64,000 nt of DNA. It comes from SAR202 cluster bacterium. Its GTDB lineage: Bacteria; Chloroflexota; Dehalococcoidia; Lucifugimonadales; Lucifugimonadaceae. The notes under the pieces were generated by a model. That model was given only the letters and a program-made list of their open reading frames with translations. It was not told the DNA's origin and did not search any database. Both the position numbers and the translations under genes were made by a program. The DNA lies in the NCBI GenBank assembly GCA_016872495.1, contig VGZT01000004.1, forward strand, positions 24,345 to 88,344, read 5' to 3'. Each line of letters opens with the position of its first letter. Position 1 is the stretch's first letter. Positions 63,562 through 64,000 of this stretch are shown piece by piece.

Positions 63562-63863
63562 TCGCGTACTGTCACAAACACCTTCGACCTATACGTCGCC
63601 GAGGGCAGTTGCCACGGCATCGCCGAACACCTGAACCGCGCGTAAGTCCCTGCCTTCAACGGTGGTCACTGGTGGGCGCTCACCGTGCGCCGCGTGCTGC
63701 TGAGCGAGTCCTGGACCGGGCGCACGGTCTATCGCCGCACCCGCACCGCGCAGTTGCGTGACACAACCCGCAATCAGCGGGTGAAGCGCGTTGTCGAGGT
63801 CAGCGCGTCGAACGAGGAGATCGAGATTAGCGGCGCAGCGCCGCTAATTGCTGAGTCGTCTCA
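63562..63863 (+). pseudogene. Decayed serine recombinase fragment
   Basis: One plus-strand frame reads NTFDLYVAEGSCHGIAEHLN, then after an in-frame TAA (63643-63645) HWWALTVRRVLLSESWTGRTVY and RTRTAQLR. This matches the Recombinase domain of large serine integrases (FDLYxxGxSxxxIAxxLNxxG...Wxxxxvrr-iLxnxxYxG). A TAG at 63559 closes the frame on the left. The catalytic N-terminal domain is not present. It is a mobile-element remnant next to dnaN. Confidence 0.6.
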
Positions 63864-63871
63864 GTCTTTCC

Positions 63872-64000
63872 CTACCACTGGACGAACATCGGCATCACGA
63901 CGTACGTGTAGCCAGGATGGGCCTTCGACCTGAACACGCCCGGACTCGACGGTGTCGTGGTCCCGAGCGTTACTTCGCCCTTGTCCAGCACGCTGAGAAC
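63872..64000 (-). CDS. dnaN: DNA polymerase III beta subunit (sliding clamp), C-terminal end only
   Basis: The last 42 codons of a gene that continues past the right edge end at a TAG (63872-63874). They read VLSVLDKGEVTLGTTTPSSP, then GYTYVVMPMFVQW. The SSPGVF-then-Tyr-then-VMPM ending is the C-terminal signature of DnaN. The clamp holds replicative polymerase on DNA. dnaN usually lies near dnaA and oriC, so the replication origin may be close to this edge, outside the window. Confidence 0.8.
   Translation of the reverse strand, partial: VLSVLDKGEVTLGTTTPSSPGVFRSKAHPGYTYVVMPMFVQW

Noticed and set aside
63826..63848. 9-bp hairpin ATTAGCGGC/GCCGCTAAT as a terminator or attachment core
   Set aside because: It lies inside the recombinase-like frame, has no T-run, and no second copy is visible in the window.

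Overview
The window is GC-rich, gene-dense bacterial chromosome with short intergenic spaces, many GTG and TTG starts, and no phage or plasmid backbone. The gene content points to Chloroflexota, probably the marine SAR202 / Dehalococcoidia side. The pointers are three enolase-superfamily dehydratase-like genes, three HpcH/HpaI-type aldolases, several SDR and MDR dehydrogenases, lipoproteins with long Pro-Thr linkers, a peptide-type binding protein with Val-Glu-Lys repeats, and a heliorhodopsin. This placement is inferred from gene families; there is no rRNA gene here to test it.

Layout. 0-13 kb: an EamA transporter (cut by the left edge), an SDR epimerase, an aldolase, an MFS exporter, a large orphan protein, an Ldh-family oxidoreductase, two zinc alcohol dehydrogenases, a second aldolase, a PQQ-type sugar dehydrogenase lipoprotein, a LOG-like protein and an RRM protein. 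13-18.6 kb: a patch of decay with a frameshifted regulator, an MBL hydrolase broken across three frames, and long non-coding stretches, but also an intact 49-aa zinc ribbon, a third aldolase and two small orphans. 18.6-24.6 kb: a ketopantoate-reductase-like protein, small membrane and DUF proteins, a trypsin-like protease whose 3' end is fused to a repeat, and a two-domain lipoprotein split by one amber codon. A 188-bp direct repeat brackets this rearranged tract. 24.7-39 kb is the housekeeping core: tRNA-Arg, tRNA-His, RraA-like, pepA, an MBL hydrolase, mtaB, fabF, recJ, lgt, a Xer recombinase, a cytidylate-kinase-like protein and uvrC. 40-57.5 kb is a second catabolic block: two galactonate-dehydratase-like enolases, two SDRs with a YbaK-like deacylase, a kelch lipoprotein, a pyruvate-dehydrogenase-E1-like enzyme, a 2-hydroxyacid dehydrogenase, a peptide-type ABC importer without ATPases, an amidase, and a rhamnonate-dehydratase-like enolase. 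57.6-64 kb: TrpB2, a heliorhodopsin among gene remnants, an acetyltransferase, an orphan barrel-like protein, a decayed serine recombinase, and the C-terminal end of dnaN on the right edge.

Taken together, the metabolic genes look like a toolkit for oxidising, dehydrating and cleaving sugar acids and related hydroxy-acids, fed by MFS, EamA and ABC transporters; individual substrates cannot be read from sequence. The most notable items are the amber-split lipoprotein with its direct repeat, the heliorhodopsin, the three-frame MBL pseudogene, a probable CTG start on the E1-like gene, and clusters of symmetric operator-like sites upstream of the enolase gene at 40.3 kb.
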